Source of the DNA: JBGTFE01 sp041747435
Lineage (GTDB): Bacteria > Acidobacteriota > Blastocatellia > Pyrinomonadales > Pyrinomonadaceae
Reading direction: 5' to 3'
DNA length: 64,000 nucleotides
Assembly: GCA_041747435.1 (NCBI GenBank)
Contig: JBGTFE010000090.1
Span: 1 to 64,000 of the forward strand
Both the position numbers and the translations under genes were made by a program. A model generated the notes under the pieces. It searched no databases. It was given only the letters and a program-made list of their open reading frames with translations, and was not told the DNA's origin. Position 1 is the stretch's first letter, and each line of letters opens with the position of its first letter. Positions 24,286-32,820 of the stretch are shown here, one piece after another.

Positions 24286-24567
24286 ATGGACGTCAGAAAA
24301 GTCGCAAAGCTTGCGCATTTGGAAATTACCGAAGAAGAAGTCGGGCTTTACACGCCGCAGATGGCGGATATCGTCGCGTATGTCGAGCAGTTGAACGAGC
24401 TCGACACCGAAACGATCGAAGCTTCGATCGGCGGATTGACGCCCGAAGGCGAGCAAACCGAAACGCCTCGCGAAGATATTGCTCACAAATCGCTGGGACA
24501 AAAGCTCGCGCTCGATCAGGCGCCGGACGCGCATTCCGGGCATTTTCGCGTTCCAAAGGTTTTATGA
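24286..24567 (+). CDS. gatC: Aspartyl/glutamyl-tRNA amidotransferase subunit C
   Basis: GatC is the small stabilising subunit of the GatCAB amidotransferase. The 93-residue protein reads VRKVAKLAHLEITEEEV, YVEQLNELDTETIE and ends in HFRVPKVL, all typical. Its TGA overlaps the ATG of the next gene (ATGA at 24564-24567). gatA lies ~750 bases downstream behind a lipoprotein gene and a repeat, an unusual separation; gatB is not in the window. Confidence 0.94.
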   Translation: MDVRKVAKLAHLEITEEEVGLYTPQMADIVAYVEQLNELDTETIEASIGGLTPEGEQTETPREDIAHKSLGQKLALDQAPDAHSGHFRVPKVL

Positions 24568-25031
24568 AAAAAATGGTCAGTGGTCAGTGGTCAGTGGTCA
24601 GTAGCGGGAAAATATTTTGCCTATTGTTGTTTACTACGACCTCTCTGCTTTCATGCAGTATTCCGAATCTCGAAGCGCCCGAATGCACCGAAGCACGAAG
24701 CGCCGTCAAAGAATTTTATTCGTTTCATATCGGAAATGATATGAAGCCTTCGGCGGAAAATTTGAAGCTTCGCGAAAAGTTTTTGTCGAAGGAATTGCTG
24801 AAAGAGCTTTCCCTTTCGAATGAAACTGAAAAAGACAATTTCACCGCGACGGCTGATTATCCAAAGGCTTCTCGTGTCGGCGAATGTGAAGCGATTTCGC
24901 CGGAAAAAGCGATCGTGCAGGTTTTGCTTTTCTGGCGCGACGACACACGGAGCGAACAGCGAGAAATAAAGGTCGAAACCGTTAATGAAGGCGGAAAATG
25001 GGTAATTGATCGGGTTTCGCACTCAAAATAG
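24564..25031 (+). CDS. Small lipoprotein with a heptamer tandem repeat at its start
   Basis: The 155-residue frame begins at ATG 24564, overlapping the gatC stop by four bases. Codons 4-13 are encoded by four exact copies of TGGTCAG. After it come a hydrophobic helix and lipobox (TTTSLLSC, Cys ~32). The mature region (EARSAVKEFYSFHIGNDMKP, YPKASRVGECEAISPEKAIV, WVIDRVSH) resembles small periplasmic DUF3828-like proteins, with low certainty. Function unknown. A GTG at 24592, inside the repeat, is a possible alternative start. Confidence 0.7.
   Translation: MKKMVSGQWSVVSSGKIFCLLLFTTTSLLSCSIPNLEAPECTEARSAVKEFYSFHIGNDMKPSAENLKLREKFLSKELLKELSLSNETEKDNFTATADYPKASRVGECEAISPEKAIVQVLLFWRDDTRSEQREIKVETVNEGGKWVIDRVSHSK
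24574..24601 (+). repeat. Four tandem copies of TGGTCAG
   Basis: The heptamer TGGTCAG is repeated exactly four times within the first codons of the lipoprotein frame. Because seven is not a multiple of three, gain or loss of a unit would shift the reading frame. Confidence 0.85.
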
Positions 25032-25088
25032 TTAAGACTAGTTGGGATTTTTTGAGGAACCGAGTTTGCGTAGCAAACGATAGTAATT

Positions 25089-25241
25089 TAGCCACAGGCG
25101 CGAGCCTGTGGTAACTGTAAGAGAAGGCAGTTGTAGCCCGCATCAGCGGGCGGCAGAATTATTCGAGCTTTTTTTTCTGCCGCTATCTCCGATAGCTCGA
25201 CACCTTGATCGACTTATCCACAGGCTGACGCCAGTGGCTAC
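25089..25241. repeat. REP doublet upstream of gatA (TAGCCACAGG family) with nested hairpin
   Basis: The left arm TAGCCACAGGC-GCGA-GCCTGTGG and the right arm, read on the other strand, GTAGCCACTGGC-GTCA-GCCTGTGG are copies of one hairpin in inverted orientation. Between them sits another hairpin, GCCCGC-ATCA-GCGGGC, headed by GTA (25133 onward). The block fills most of the space between the lipoprotein gene and gatA and creates a spurious N-terminal extension of the gatA frame. Confidence 0.7.
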
Positions 25242-25311
25242 ACGCTTTCACTCGCTACGCGAGTTGGGTATTAAATGTCGACCAACAAATTCGCTTCGTA
25301 AGAATTTATCC

Positions 25312-26706
25312 ATGATAGAAGAAAACATCGAAAAAACCCTAAACAACGCGCAAGAGCTGAACTCGGCTTTGAATTCGTTTCTGACAATCGAACGTGAATA
25401 CGCGACAAAACGCGCCGAAGAATTGGAAAAACATTCCGGAGAATTCCCGTTAAAAGGTTTGGCGATCGCCGTCAAGGACAACATCTGCACGAGCTTTTCG
25501 CAAACATCGTGCGGCTCGCGGATTTTGGGCGCTTACAAGCCGCAATATAACGCGACGGCGATCGATAGGTTGAACGCGGCGGGCGCGATCGTCATCGGCA
25601 AGACAAATATGGACGAGTTCGCGATGGGTTCGTCAAACGAATCTTCGGCTTTCGGTGCTGCAAAAAATCCGTGGGATGTGACGCGCGTTCCGGGCGGAAG
25701 TTCGGGCGGATCGGCGGTTGCCGTGGCGTCGGGCGTAGTCCGCGCCGCGCTCGGTTCCGAAACGGGCGGTTCCGTCCGGCAACCGGCTTCGCTTTGCGGC
25801 ATCTTCGGTTTCAAACCGACCTACGGAAGAATTTCGCGTTACGGCTTGGTTGCGTTCGCGTCTTCGCTCGATCAGATCGGCATTTTCGGACAAACGACGA
25901 AAGACGTGGCGGACGTTTTAGCTGTAATTGCCGGACGCGATGCGAATGATGCGACGACCGCTGATGTTGCGGTTCCCGACTATACGAAATTTCTACAAAA
26001 CGACATTAAAGGCAAAAAGATCGGTGTGCCGCGCGCTTTATTCGGCGAAGGCTTGGACGATGAGGTCAGAGACGCGGTCGAAAATTCAATCGAAAATTTT
26101 AGAAGTTTGGGCGCCGAGATCGTCGATGTCGATCTGCCGCACGCAAAATACGGAATCGCCGTTTATTATATTTTGGCGACTGCGGAAGCTTCGTCTAATT
26201 TGGCGCGGTTTGACGGCGTTCGTTACGGCTTTCGCGCGGAAGGCGCGCACGAGCTTCGTAAAATGTATATGAAAACCCGCGAGGAAGGCTTTGGTGCAGA
26301 AGTAAAGCGCCGAATAATGCTTGGCACATATGTTTTGTCGAGCGGCTATTACGACGCGTATTATGCAAAGGCGCAGAAAGTCAGAACGCTGGTCAAGCAG
26401 GATTACGCGAACGCTTTTTCAAAGTGCGACGCGATCCTTACACCGACTTCGCCGTCAACAGCGTTTAAGATAGGCGAAAGATCGGACGATCCGCTTGCAA
26501 TGTATCTGAGCGATATTTATACGGTTTCGGCAAATCTGGCGGGAATTCCCGGCATTTCGATTCCCTGCGGTTTATCCGGTGACGGATTGCCGATCGGAAC
26601 GCAGCTCGTCGGAAGGGCGTGGTCGGAAAATGTGTTGCTCAATTTTTCTTACGCGTACGAAAAAGTGTTTCCATTCGAAGTGAAGCCAAACATTTACGCT
26701 GCATAA
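25312..26706 (+). CDS. gatA: Aspartyl/glutamyl-tRNA amidotransferase subunit A
   Basis: GatA is the amidase subunit that produces ammonia for transamidation of Glu-tRNA(Gln) or Asp-tRNA(Asn). The start is set at MIEENIEKT (ATG 25312): the frame is open back to 25108 but that part is repeat sequence. With this start the Ser-Ser-Lys triad is Lys55 (AVKDN), Ser130 (GGSSGGSA) and Ser154 (GGSVRQPAS), with the spacing 75 and 24 seen in known GatA. The 464-residue length is normal. Confidence 0.95.
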   Translation: MIEENIEKTLNNAQELNSALNSFLTIEREYATKRAEELEKHSGEFPLKGLAIAVKDNICTSFSQTSCGSRILGAYKPQYNATAIDRLNAAGAIVIGKTNMDEFAMGSSNESSAFGAAKNPWDVTRVPGGSSGGSAVAVASGVVRAALGSETGGSVRQPASLCGIFGFKPTYGRISRYGLVAFASSLDQIGIFGQTTKDVADVLAVIAGRDANDATTADVAVPDYTKFLQNDIKGKKIGVPRALFGEGLDDEVRDAVENSIENFRSLGAEIVDVDLPHAKYGIAVYYILATAEASSNLARFDGVRYGFRAEGAHELRKMYMKTREEGFGAEVKRRIMLGTYVLSSGYYDAYYAKAQKVRTLVKQDYANAFSKCDAILTPTSPSTAFKIGERSDDPLAMYLSDIYTVSANLAGIPGISIPCGLSGDGLPIGTQLVGRAWSENVLLNFSYAYEKVFPFEVKPNIYAA

Positions 26707-26720
26707 AAGAAATTTTGTGT

Positions 26721-28994
26721 TTATTTAGCCAACCTCAATCCCGAAAACTCTCGATTTTGTGCAATCACGCCGAAGTTTCCGGTGGGTAAGATGTTTTGCC
26801 AGCGAGTTTTGTCTTCGAGCAGCGGATCGATCTCGAGCGCGGGAAGCGGACGCGAGAAAAGATAACCTTGTCCATGCTCGCAGCCTAAAATGCGAAGTTG
26901 ATGAAGCTGGTGAATTGTTTCGATTCCTTCGGCAACGACGTCGAGATTCAGCGCTTTTGCCAGCGCGATCACCGTGCGAACGATCTCGCCGTTTTCGCTG
27001 CCGTCTTCCATTGAGCCTACAAATGAGCGATCGACTTTGAGCGTATTTATTGGGAAACGGTGCAAATAGCTGAGGCTTGAATAACCCGTGCCGAAGTCAT
27101 CGATCGAGAGCTGCACGCCGAGATCGCGGATCTGTTTGAGCATTTCGATCGCGTTTTCCGCGTTTTCCATCACCGCGCTTTCGGTAATTTCAAGCTTTAG
27201 ACACGGCGGTTTTAGCTGAGTTTCCTTCAAAATCGTTTGAATCTGCGTAACCAGATCGGGATGTGCGAAATGTTTGCCCGAAAGATTTACGCTGATCGCG
27301 AGCGTTTCGTTTTCCGGCGAACGTCGCTGCCATTCGACGATCTGGAGACATGCCGTGCGCAAAACCCAAAGCGTTATCGGAATGATCAAACCGGTGTCTT
27401 CGCTCATCGGTATAAACTCGTTCGGCGGAACGAGCCCGCGCTGCGGATGATTCCAGCGCACGAGCGCTTCGAAACCCGTGAGTTTTATATCATCCAAACC
27501 GATGATGGGTTGATAAAAAAGCTCGAGTTCGTCGCGTTCCAACGCGTAGCGCAGATCGGTTTCTAGCTCCAAAAGCGTCACCGCGCGCGTGTGCATTTTT
27601 TGGTTGAAAATTACAAAATCCTTGTGATTTTCCTTCGCGTAATACATTGCGATGTCGGCGTCGCGCAGAACGTCCTGCCCTTCTTTATATTTTGGATTTC
27701 CGCAGGCGATCCCGATGCTTACGCTTGTAAAAACCTGTCTGCCGTTGATCGTAAACGGCTCGGAAATGCGTTTCACGACCCGTTTTGCAAATGCCGTCGC
27801 CTCTTCGACCGAACCGACTTCATTTAATATGATCGCAAATTCGTCTCCGCTGAATCGCCCGACGAGATCGCCTTCGCGGAGCATATTCGAAAGGCGTTTG
27901 CCGACGTGAAGTATCAGCCGGTCGCCCATCGAATGTCCCAGACTATCATTCAGTGTTTTGAAGCGGTTGAGGTCAAGAAACAGAACGGCGAAATTAAAAT
28001 CGGGCTTTTGTCTCGTTTTTTCGAGCAAAAATTTTAGTGTATCGATAAAAAGATTTCGATTCGGAAGCTGGGTCAACGCGTCATGATACGCCGCGTGACG
28101 GAATTTCTCGCGGCTTTCGCGCAGCGCTGAGCCGCTTTTTTCAAGCTCGGCAACGTAATGCTGAAGCTCGTCGACATGACTTTCCGCCTGTTCGGCGCGT
28201 TCGCGTTCGGCTTGCTCGGCTTTGGCTGACGTTACTTTTATGTCGTTCACGTATCGCCTGTAAGTAAACAAAACGACGGTAAAAAATACTGCCGAAACCA
28301 AAACCATAACGGTGTCAATATGCAGCAGCGCTTTGACGGCAAAACCCGCGATCATGGCGTTCGTAGCGTATATCACCAGCGTATTCAAAAGAGTTTCATT
28401 CCAAACCCCGCCGATAGATCTCTCCGTTCGCGCCGACAAGAATAGCGCAATTAGACCGGTGTTGGTGAAAAACTGGATTGCGGCGAGACTGGCGACGGTA
28501 AAAACCAGCGATACGGAATCGCCGCTGCGGACGACCTCAGGCATCGAACCGAAAATGCTCTCCGTGATCATACCGGCAATGAATACGGTAACCACGGTTG
28601 TGGCGACATTCACGACAATCGTTTCGCGTTTGACTGCGATTCCTTTTCTCTGGAAGGTCCCAACGCAGGCGATAAAGACCTCCAACATCGCCAGCATGAC
28701 ACCGATTTCGACACCGTAAAACAAAAGCGTGATAAAGATCAGCGCGTCCGATATACTCAAAAAAACTTTTGTGCGCGGAAGCTGAATGCGCAGAAACGGA
28801 CTCAGAAAAACCGTCATAAAAACGATCGCGACGAGATTCAGATCCGCTTTTTGAAAGGGAAAATTAAAGCCTACGAAAACGACAATAAGAGCCGCGAGCG
28901 CAAACAAACTCCACTTGATAACTGCAATTGTCTTATTATTTATCTGCACAAAAATTTGGAAGCCGTAAAAGAGAAATTCGGAATCGTCGTTCAA
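26721..28994 (-). CDS. Membrane-bound GGDEF-EAL cyclic-di-GMP protein
   Basis: The 757-residue protein has about seven N-terminal membrane helices (~22-250), a short coiled coil (SAKAEQAERERAEQAESH), then a GGDEF domain (HDALTQLPNRNLF, FLDLNRFKTLNDSLGH) whose signature is SGDEF, a variant known in some active cyclases, and an EAL domain with intact catalytic words (FEALVRW, EITESAVME, DDFGTGYSSLSYL, KVDRSFV, VAEGIET). It can therefore be expected to degrade, and perhaps also make, cyclic-di-GMP. The only upstream start is TTG 28994; a GTG at 28949 is an alternative. The gene stands alone, convergent with gatA. Confidence 0.93.
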   Translation of the reverse strand: MNDDSEFLFYGFQIFVQINNKTIAVIKWSLFALAALIVVFVGFNFPFQKADLNLVAIVFMTVFLSPFLRIQLPRTKVFLSISDALIFITLLFYGVEIGVMLAMLEVFIACVGTFQRKGIAVKRETIVVNVATTVVTVFIAGMITESIFGSMPEVVRSGDSVSLVFTVASLAAIQFFTNTGLIALFLSARTERSIGGVWNETLLNTLVIYATNAMIAGFAVKALLHIDTVMVLVSAVFFTVVLFTYRRYVNDIKVTSAKAEQAERERAEQAESHVDELQHYVAELEKSGSALRESREKFRHAAYHDALTQLPNRNLFIDTLKFLLEKTRQKPDFNFAVLFLDLNRFKTLNDSLGHSMGDRLILHVGKRLSNMLREGDLVGRFSGDEFAIILNEVGSVEEATAFAKRVVKRISEPFTINGRQVFTSVSIGIACGNPKYKEGQDVLRDADIAMYYAKENHKDFVIFNQKMHTRAVTLLELETDLRYALERDELELFYQPIIGLDDIKLTGFEALVRWNHPQRGLVPPNEFIPMSEDTGLIIPITLWVLRTACLQIVEWQRRSPENETLAISVNLSGKHFAHPDLVTQIQTILKETQLKPPCLKLEITESAVMENAENAIEMLKQIRDLGVQLSIDDFGTGYSSLSYLHRFPINTLKVDRSFVGSMEDGSENGEIVRTVIALAKALNLDVVAEGIETIHQLHQLRILGCEHGQGYLFSRPLPALEIDPLLEDKTRWQNILPTGNFGVIAQNREFSGLRLAK

Positions 28995-29358
28995 ATGGAA
29001 TTGTAAAGGCTGAGTTACAAATGTGTGAGCCTTTGTTATTATAGATAATCCTTACAGAAATTTCTACAAAAAAATATCGACTTCATTTGGCTTTGATTCG
29101 CTCAGCAATGACACGCAATTAAGTCCGATCCATAGTTCTGGTTTCCTTTCGTTTTTTCCCCGTCTTGGTTTGAGATTGGAGGGCGATATCCGGTTATTAT
29201 TGGCAACGAATGTGCCAGTTTTCGCTGTCCTGCGCGGAACACTTGTAATTATTGCGCCGATTAAAGATTTAGCGCTGCAAATAGAGTTTGAAGCAAGAAA
29301 AAAATCGGTCAAACTGAACGCATCACCGCCCAATCTGACCGACTAAAATCGTAGAAAG
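28995..29358. other. Gene-free interval with an open but start-less frame
   Basis: No supported gene is seen. On the plus strand a frame is open from 29029 to a TAA at 29344-29346 and reads FLSFFPRLGLRLEGDIRLLL, TNVPVFAVLRGTLVIIAPI, but it has no ATG, GTG or ribosome-binding site; it may be the end of a decayed gene. A shorter minus-strand frame (29064-29333) over the same bases looks random. Confidence 0.4.
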
Positions 29359-31485
29359 TTATTTTGTGATACTGACTTGACTCAGCGCATATGCGTAGCC
29401 GAACGCGATTTCCTTCAAACGGTCGTATCGTCCACTTGCGCCGCCGTGTCCAGCGCCCATATTTGTTTTGAGAAGCAAAGTATTATTATCGGTTTTCATC
29501 GCGCGCAGCTTTGCGGCATATTTCGCCGCTTCCCAATACATAACCTGTGAATCGTTGAGCGAGGTTTCGATCAGAAAATTAGGATAATTTTGCGCCTTAA
29601 TATTGTCATACGGCGAATATTTGATCATATACTCGAAGGCTTCCTTCTCGTTCGGATTTCCCCATTCGATCCATTCACCGGTCGTTAAAGGCAGATCGGC
29701 ATCGAGCATTGTGTTCATCACATCGACAAACGGAACCTGCGAGATCACGGCTTTGAAGAGCTCGGGATTCATATTAACGACCGCGCCCATCAGCAAACCG
29801 CCGGCGCTTCCGCCCTGAATAACGAGTCGGTCGCTCGACGTGTATTTATTCGCGATCAGCCATTTCGCGGAATCGACGAAATCGTTAAAAGTGTTCATCT
29901 TTTTGAACATTCTGCCGTCCTGACGCCATTTTTCGCCAAGCTCGCTTCCGCCGCGAATATGCGCGATCACGTACACCATTCCGCGGTCGACGAGGCTTAA
30001 ACGATTCGTCGAAAAACTCGGCGTCATCGAATATCCATACGAACCGTATGCGTAGAGCAGCATCGGCGCCGAGCCGTCGAGCTTCGTGCCTTTTTTCATC
30101 ACGATCGAAAGCGGAACTTTTACGCCGTCGCGCGCCGTCGCCCACAAGCGTTTCGTTTCGTACTGCGTTTTGTCATAACCGCTCGGAATTTCCTGCTGCT
30201 TGACAAGCACGCTTTTTCGCATCGCAAAATTATATTCATAGGTAGAATTCGGCGTCGTCATTGACGCGTAATTGTATCGAAGAATTTCGGTGTCGAATTC
30301 CGGATTCGCGCCCAAAGCCATTGTATAAACTTCCTCGGCGGTCGGAATTCGAACGTCGGCGCGCTTCGCTTTCAGATCGCGGACTTTGATATATTCAAGA
30401 CCGTTTTCGAGTTCGGAAATAACCGCAAAGCCGTTAAAGAAATCTATGTCGTCGATCTTTATCTTCGGATCATGCGCAACGAAATCCTTCCAATTCTTTT
30501 CAGACGGATCGCTGACGGGCGCTCGAACGACGCGAAAGTTCTCGGCATTTTTGTTCGTGACAATAAAAAATTCGCCGTTGTAATGATCGACCGAATATTC
30601 GTGATCTTTTTGACGCGGCAGGATGATCTTCCATTCACCGTTTGGTTGATCGGCTGGCAAAAACCTCGCTTCCTGCATCGTCGCCGCATAGGAAGTGAGC
30701 ACGATCATTTTTTTATCACGCGTTCGACCGACGCCGACGCCGAAAAGCAGATCCTTTTCCTCGTAAAGCAGTTCATCTTTTTCCGCGCCGAGTTCGTGTC
30801 GCCAGAATTTATCGGAGCGCTTATCTTCCTGATCTTCGGTTACATAAAAAATGGTTTTGTTATCGCTCGCCCAGACCACGGAAGTAACGCGCTCGATCTT
30901 TTCCGGCAGCATTTTGCCCGTTCGCAGATCTTTGAATTGAAGCGTGTATTGACGATAGCCGGTGGTGTCGGTCGAAAAAGCGAGAATGTTGCCGTCGTTG
31001 CTGATCGAAAAACTTCCGATCGCAAAATATTCAAAGCCTTTTGCCATTTCGTTTTGATCGAGCAAAACTTCGGCGTCCTTCATTTCTTTCGTTTTGCTTC
31101 GAAAGTAAATCGGATACTGTTTGCCTTCCGCTGTTTTGTTGAAATACCAATAATCGCCGTATTTGTAAGGCACGCTCGTGTCGTCCTGCTTGATTCGCCC
31201 GAGCATTTCTTTGTAAAGATTGTCGATAAACGCGGCGTGCGGCTTCATAAAAGCCTGTGTGTAAGCATTTTCGTCTTCGAGATATTTGATGATTTCGGGA
31301 TTTTTCTTTTCGTTTCGGTCGCGCAGCCAAAAATAATCGTCGCGAAGTTCGTAACCGTTGATATTTGTAACCTTTGTTTCTTTTCTAGCGATCGGTGGTT
31401 TCATATCGGTCTGCGCAACAATAACCGTGTTGCCGATGACAATAACTATAAAAATAAATGCCAAAACAATAAGCGTTTCTTTCAT
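29359..31485 (-). CDS. ptrB: Exported prolyl-oligopeptidase family protein (oligopeptidase B-like)
   Basis: The start is MKETLIVLAF at 31485 with an AGGAG box; the frame extends further into a repeat but that is ignored. A signal-like helix (LIVLAFIFIVIVIGNTVIV) suggests a periplasmic location, unlike the cytosolic E. coli PtrB. The 708-residue protein has the beta-propeller region followed by an alpha/beta hydrolase domain with nucleophile in GGSAGG, Asp in SLNDSQVMYWE and His in GAGHGGASGRYD, the last being typical of oligopeptidase B, which cuts short peptides after basic residues. The gene is downstream of citrate synthase on the same strand. Confidence 0.92.
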   Translation of the reverse strand: MKETLIVLAFIFIVIVIGNTVIVAQTDMKPPIARKETKVTNINGYELRDDYFWLRDRNEKKNPEIIKYLEDENAYTQAFMKPHAAFIDNLYKEMLGRIKQDDTSVPYKYGDYWYFNKTAEGKQYPIYFRSKTKEMKDAEVLLDQNEMAKGFEYFAIGSFSISNDGNILAFSTDTTGYRQYTLQFKDLRTGKMLPEKIERVTSVVWASDNKTIFYVTEDQEDKRSDKFWRHELGAEKDELLYEEKDLLFGVGVGRTRDKKMIVLTSYAATMQEARFLPADQPNGEWKIILPRQKDHEYSVDHYNGEFFIVTNKNAENFRVVRAPVSDPSEKNWKDFVAHDPKIKIDDIDFFNGFAVISELENGLEYIKVRDLKAKRADVRIPTAEEVYTMALGANPEFDTEILRYNYASMTTPNSTYEYNFAMRKSVLVKQQEIPSGYDKTQYETKRLWATARDGVKVPLSIVMKKGTKLDGSAPMLLYAYGSYGYSMTPSFSTNRLSLVDRGMVYVIAHIRGGSELGEKWRQDGRMFKKMNTFNDFVDSAKWLIANKYTSSDRLVIQGGSAGGLLMGAVVNMNPELFKAVISQVPFVDVMNTMLDADLPLTTGEWIEWGNPNEKEAFEYMIKYSPYDNIKAQNYPNFLIETSLNDSQVMYWEAAKYAAKLRAMKTDNNTLLLKTNMGAGHGGASGRYDRLKEIAFGYAYALSQVSITK

Positions 31486-31506
31486 TTTTGCCAAACTCCT
31501 AAAATG

Positions 31507-31596
31507 GTGCGCGGACGCCCTCGTCCGCAATGAACGCGCAGCGTTCAAAATATTTGTTTGCTTCGTAAACACTGCGGACGAGGGCGTCCGCGCTCT
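31507..31596. repeat. REP doublet between oligopeptidase and citrate synthase genes (GCGGACG family)
   Basis: Two hairpins, GCGGACG-CCCT-CGTCCGC and its inverted partner GCGGACG-AGGG-CGTCCGC, bound the element; a smaller hairpin GAACGC-GCA-GCGTTC lies inside. The right end abuts the TAA of the citrate synthase gene. The same family occurs at 55398-55520. Confidence 0.8.
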
Positions 31597-32730
31597 TTAG
31601 CGTTCATCGATCGGCGCGTATTTTAAGTCTCTTTCGCCGATATATTCCGCGCGCGGTCGGATAAGTTTGTTGTCGGCGTATTGTTCGAGAATATGTCCCG
31701 TCCAGCCGGAAATACGCGAAACGGCGAAGATCGGTGTGAAAAGATCGAGCGGAATTCCCATCATATAATAGGTGGAAGCCGAGTAAAAATCGACGTTCGG
31801 AAACATTCCCTTTTTCTCCATCATCAAGTTCTCGATCTTCTGCGACATCTCAAACCATTTCATATTGCCGGTTTTCTCGCCCATCGTGCGCGAGAATTTT
31901 CTAAGCCAGGTCGCACGCGGATCTTCTGTTTTATAAACCGCGTGACCGATTCCCATTACCTTTTCTTTATTTTCCAGCTTTTCGTCGAGCCACGATTCGA
32001 CGTTTTCGATCGAACCGACCTCGAGCAAAGTTTTCATCACCGCCGTATTAGCGCCGCCGTGAAGCGGTCCCGCAAGCGCCGCAATTCCGCCCGTCACCGA
32101 GCCGTAAACGTCAGCCAGAGTTCCGGCGATGACACGCGTCGTAAAAGTCGAAGCATTGAGTTCGTGATCTGCGTGAAGTATCAAACAGATATCGAACATT
32201 CGCGCTTCATCCGCGTCCGGTTTTTCGCCGCGCAGCATATAAAGGAAATTCTCCGCAATACTCGCGCTTTTGTCCGGCGCGACAACGTCTTTGCCGCTGC
32301 GAATTCGGTCCCAAGCCGTAACCAGTGTTCCGAGCTGCGCAATAAGCTTTATCGATGCCTTAAACGCATTTTCGCGGTCAGTTCCATGACCGTCGGCGTC
32401 ATAAAAATCAAGCGCGGAAACAGTCGTTCGAAGAACGTCCATCGGATCCGCCGTTTTTGGGAAAGACTTCATCATTTCGATGATTTCCGCAGGCACGCCG
32501 TAATTGATGCGAAACTGCGCGGTAAAATCTTCCAGCTCGGCTCGCGTAGGCAATTTGCTGTTCCAAAGCAAATAGATAACTTCTTCAAAAGTGGAGTTTG
32601 TGGCTAGATCGTGTATGTCGTAACCCTGATAAATTAATATTCCCAGCTCGCCGTCGACGTCGCCGATCGCGCTTTGCGCGGCTACGACGCCTCTCAATCC
32701 AGCGGTCGCTGCGGTTGATTCTGTACTCAT
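31597..32730 (-). CDS. gltA: Citrate synthase
   Basis: The enzyme condenses oxaloacetate and acetyl-CoA. The 377-residue protein has the short form of the family, with GILIYQGYDIHDLA near the N-terminus and active-site words LILHADHELNASTFTTR, GPLHGGANTAVMKTL and MGIGHAVYKTEDPRA, followed by PNVDFYSASTYYMMGIPLDL. A 2-methylcitrate synthase cannot be excluded since the two are close, but no prp genes are nearby. The stop codon touches a REP doublet. Confidence 0.93.
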   Translation of the reverse strand: MSTESTAATAGLRGVVAAQSAIGDVDGELGILIYQGYDIHDLATNSTFEEVIYLLWNSKLPTRAELEDFTAQFRINYGVPAEIIEMMKSFPKTADPMDVLRTTVSALDFYDADGHGTDRENAFKASIKLIAQLGTLVTAWDRIRSGKDVVAPDKSASIAENFLYMLRGEKPDADEARMFDICLILHADHELNASTFTTRVIAGTLADVYGSVTGGIAALAGPLHGGANTAVMKTLLEVGSIENVESWLDEKLENKEKVMGIGHAVYKTEDPRATWLRKFSRTMGEKTGNMKWFEMSQKIENLMMEKKGMFPNVDFYSASTYYMMGIPLDLFTPIFAVSRISGWTGHILEQYADNKLIRPRAEYIGERDLKYAPIDER

Positions 32731-32820
32731 TATTTTTATCCTAAAATTTGTTAAATTATTCTCTTATTAAAATTTAGCAAAACGGCTTTGAACTGACAAG
32801 TTACTCCGATTTTTTCGGCT

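Noticed and set aside
25108..25311. N-terminal extension of the gatA frame by 68 codons
   Set aside because: The bases are palindromic repeats and the normal GatA start with correct catalytic spacing is at 25312.
29064..29333. Minus-strand 89-codon frame between the GGDEF-EAL and oligopeptidase genes
   Set aside because: No ribosome-binding site, random-looking composition, and the opposite strand reads more protein-like.
30472..31533. Long plus-strand frame of 353 codons
   Set aside because: It is the complement of the oligopeptidase gene, which has the full catalytic triad and family motifs.
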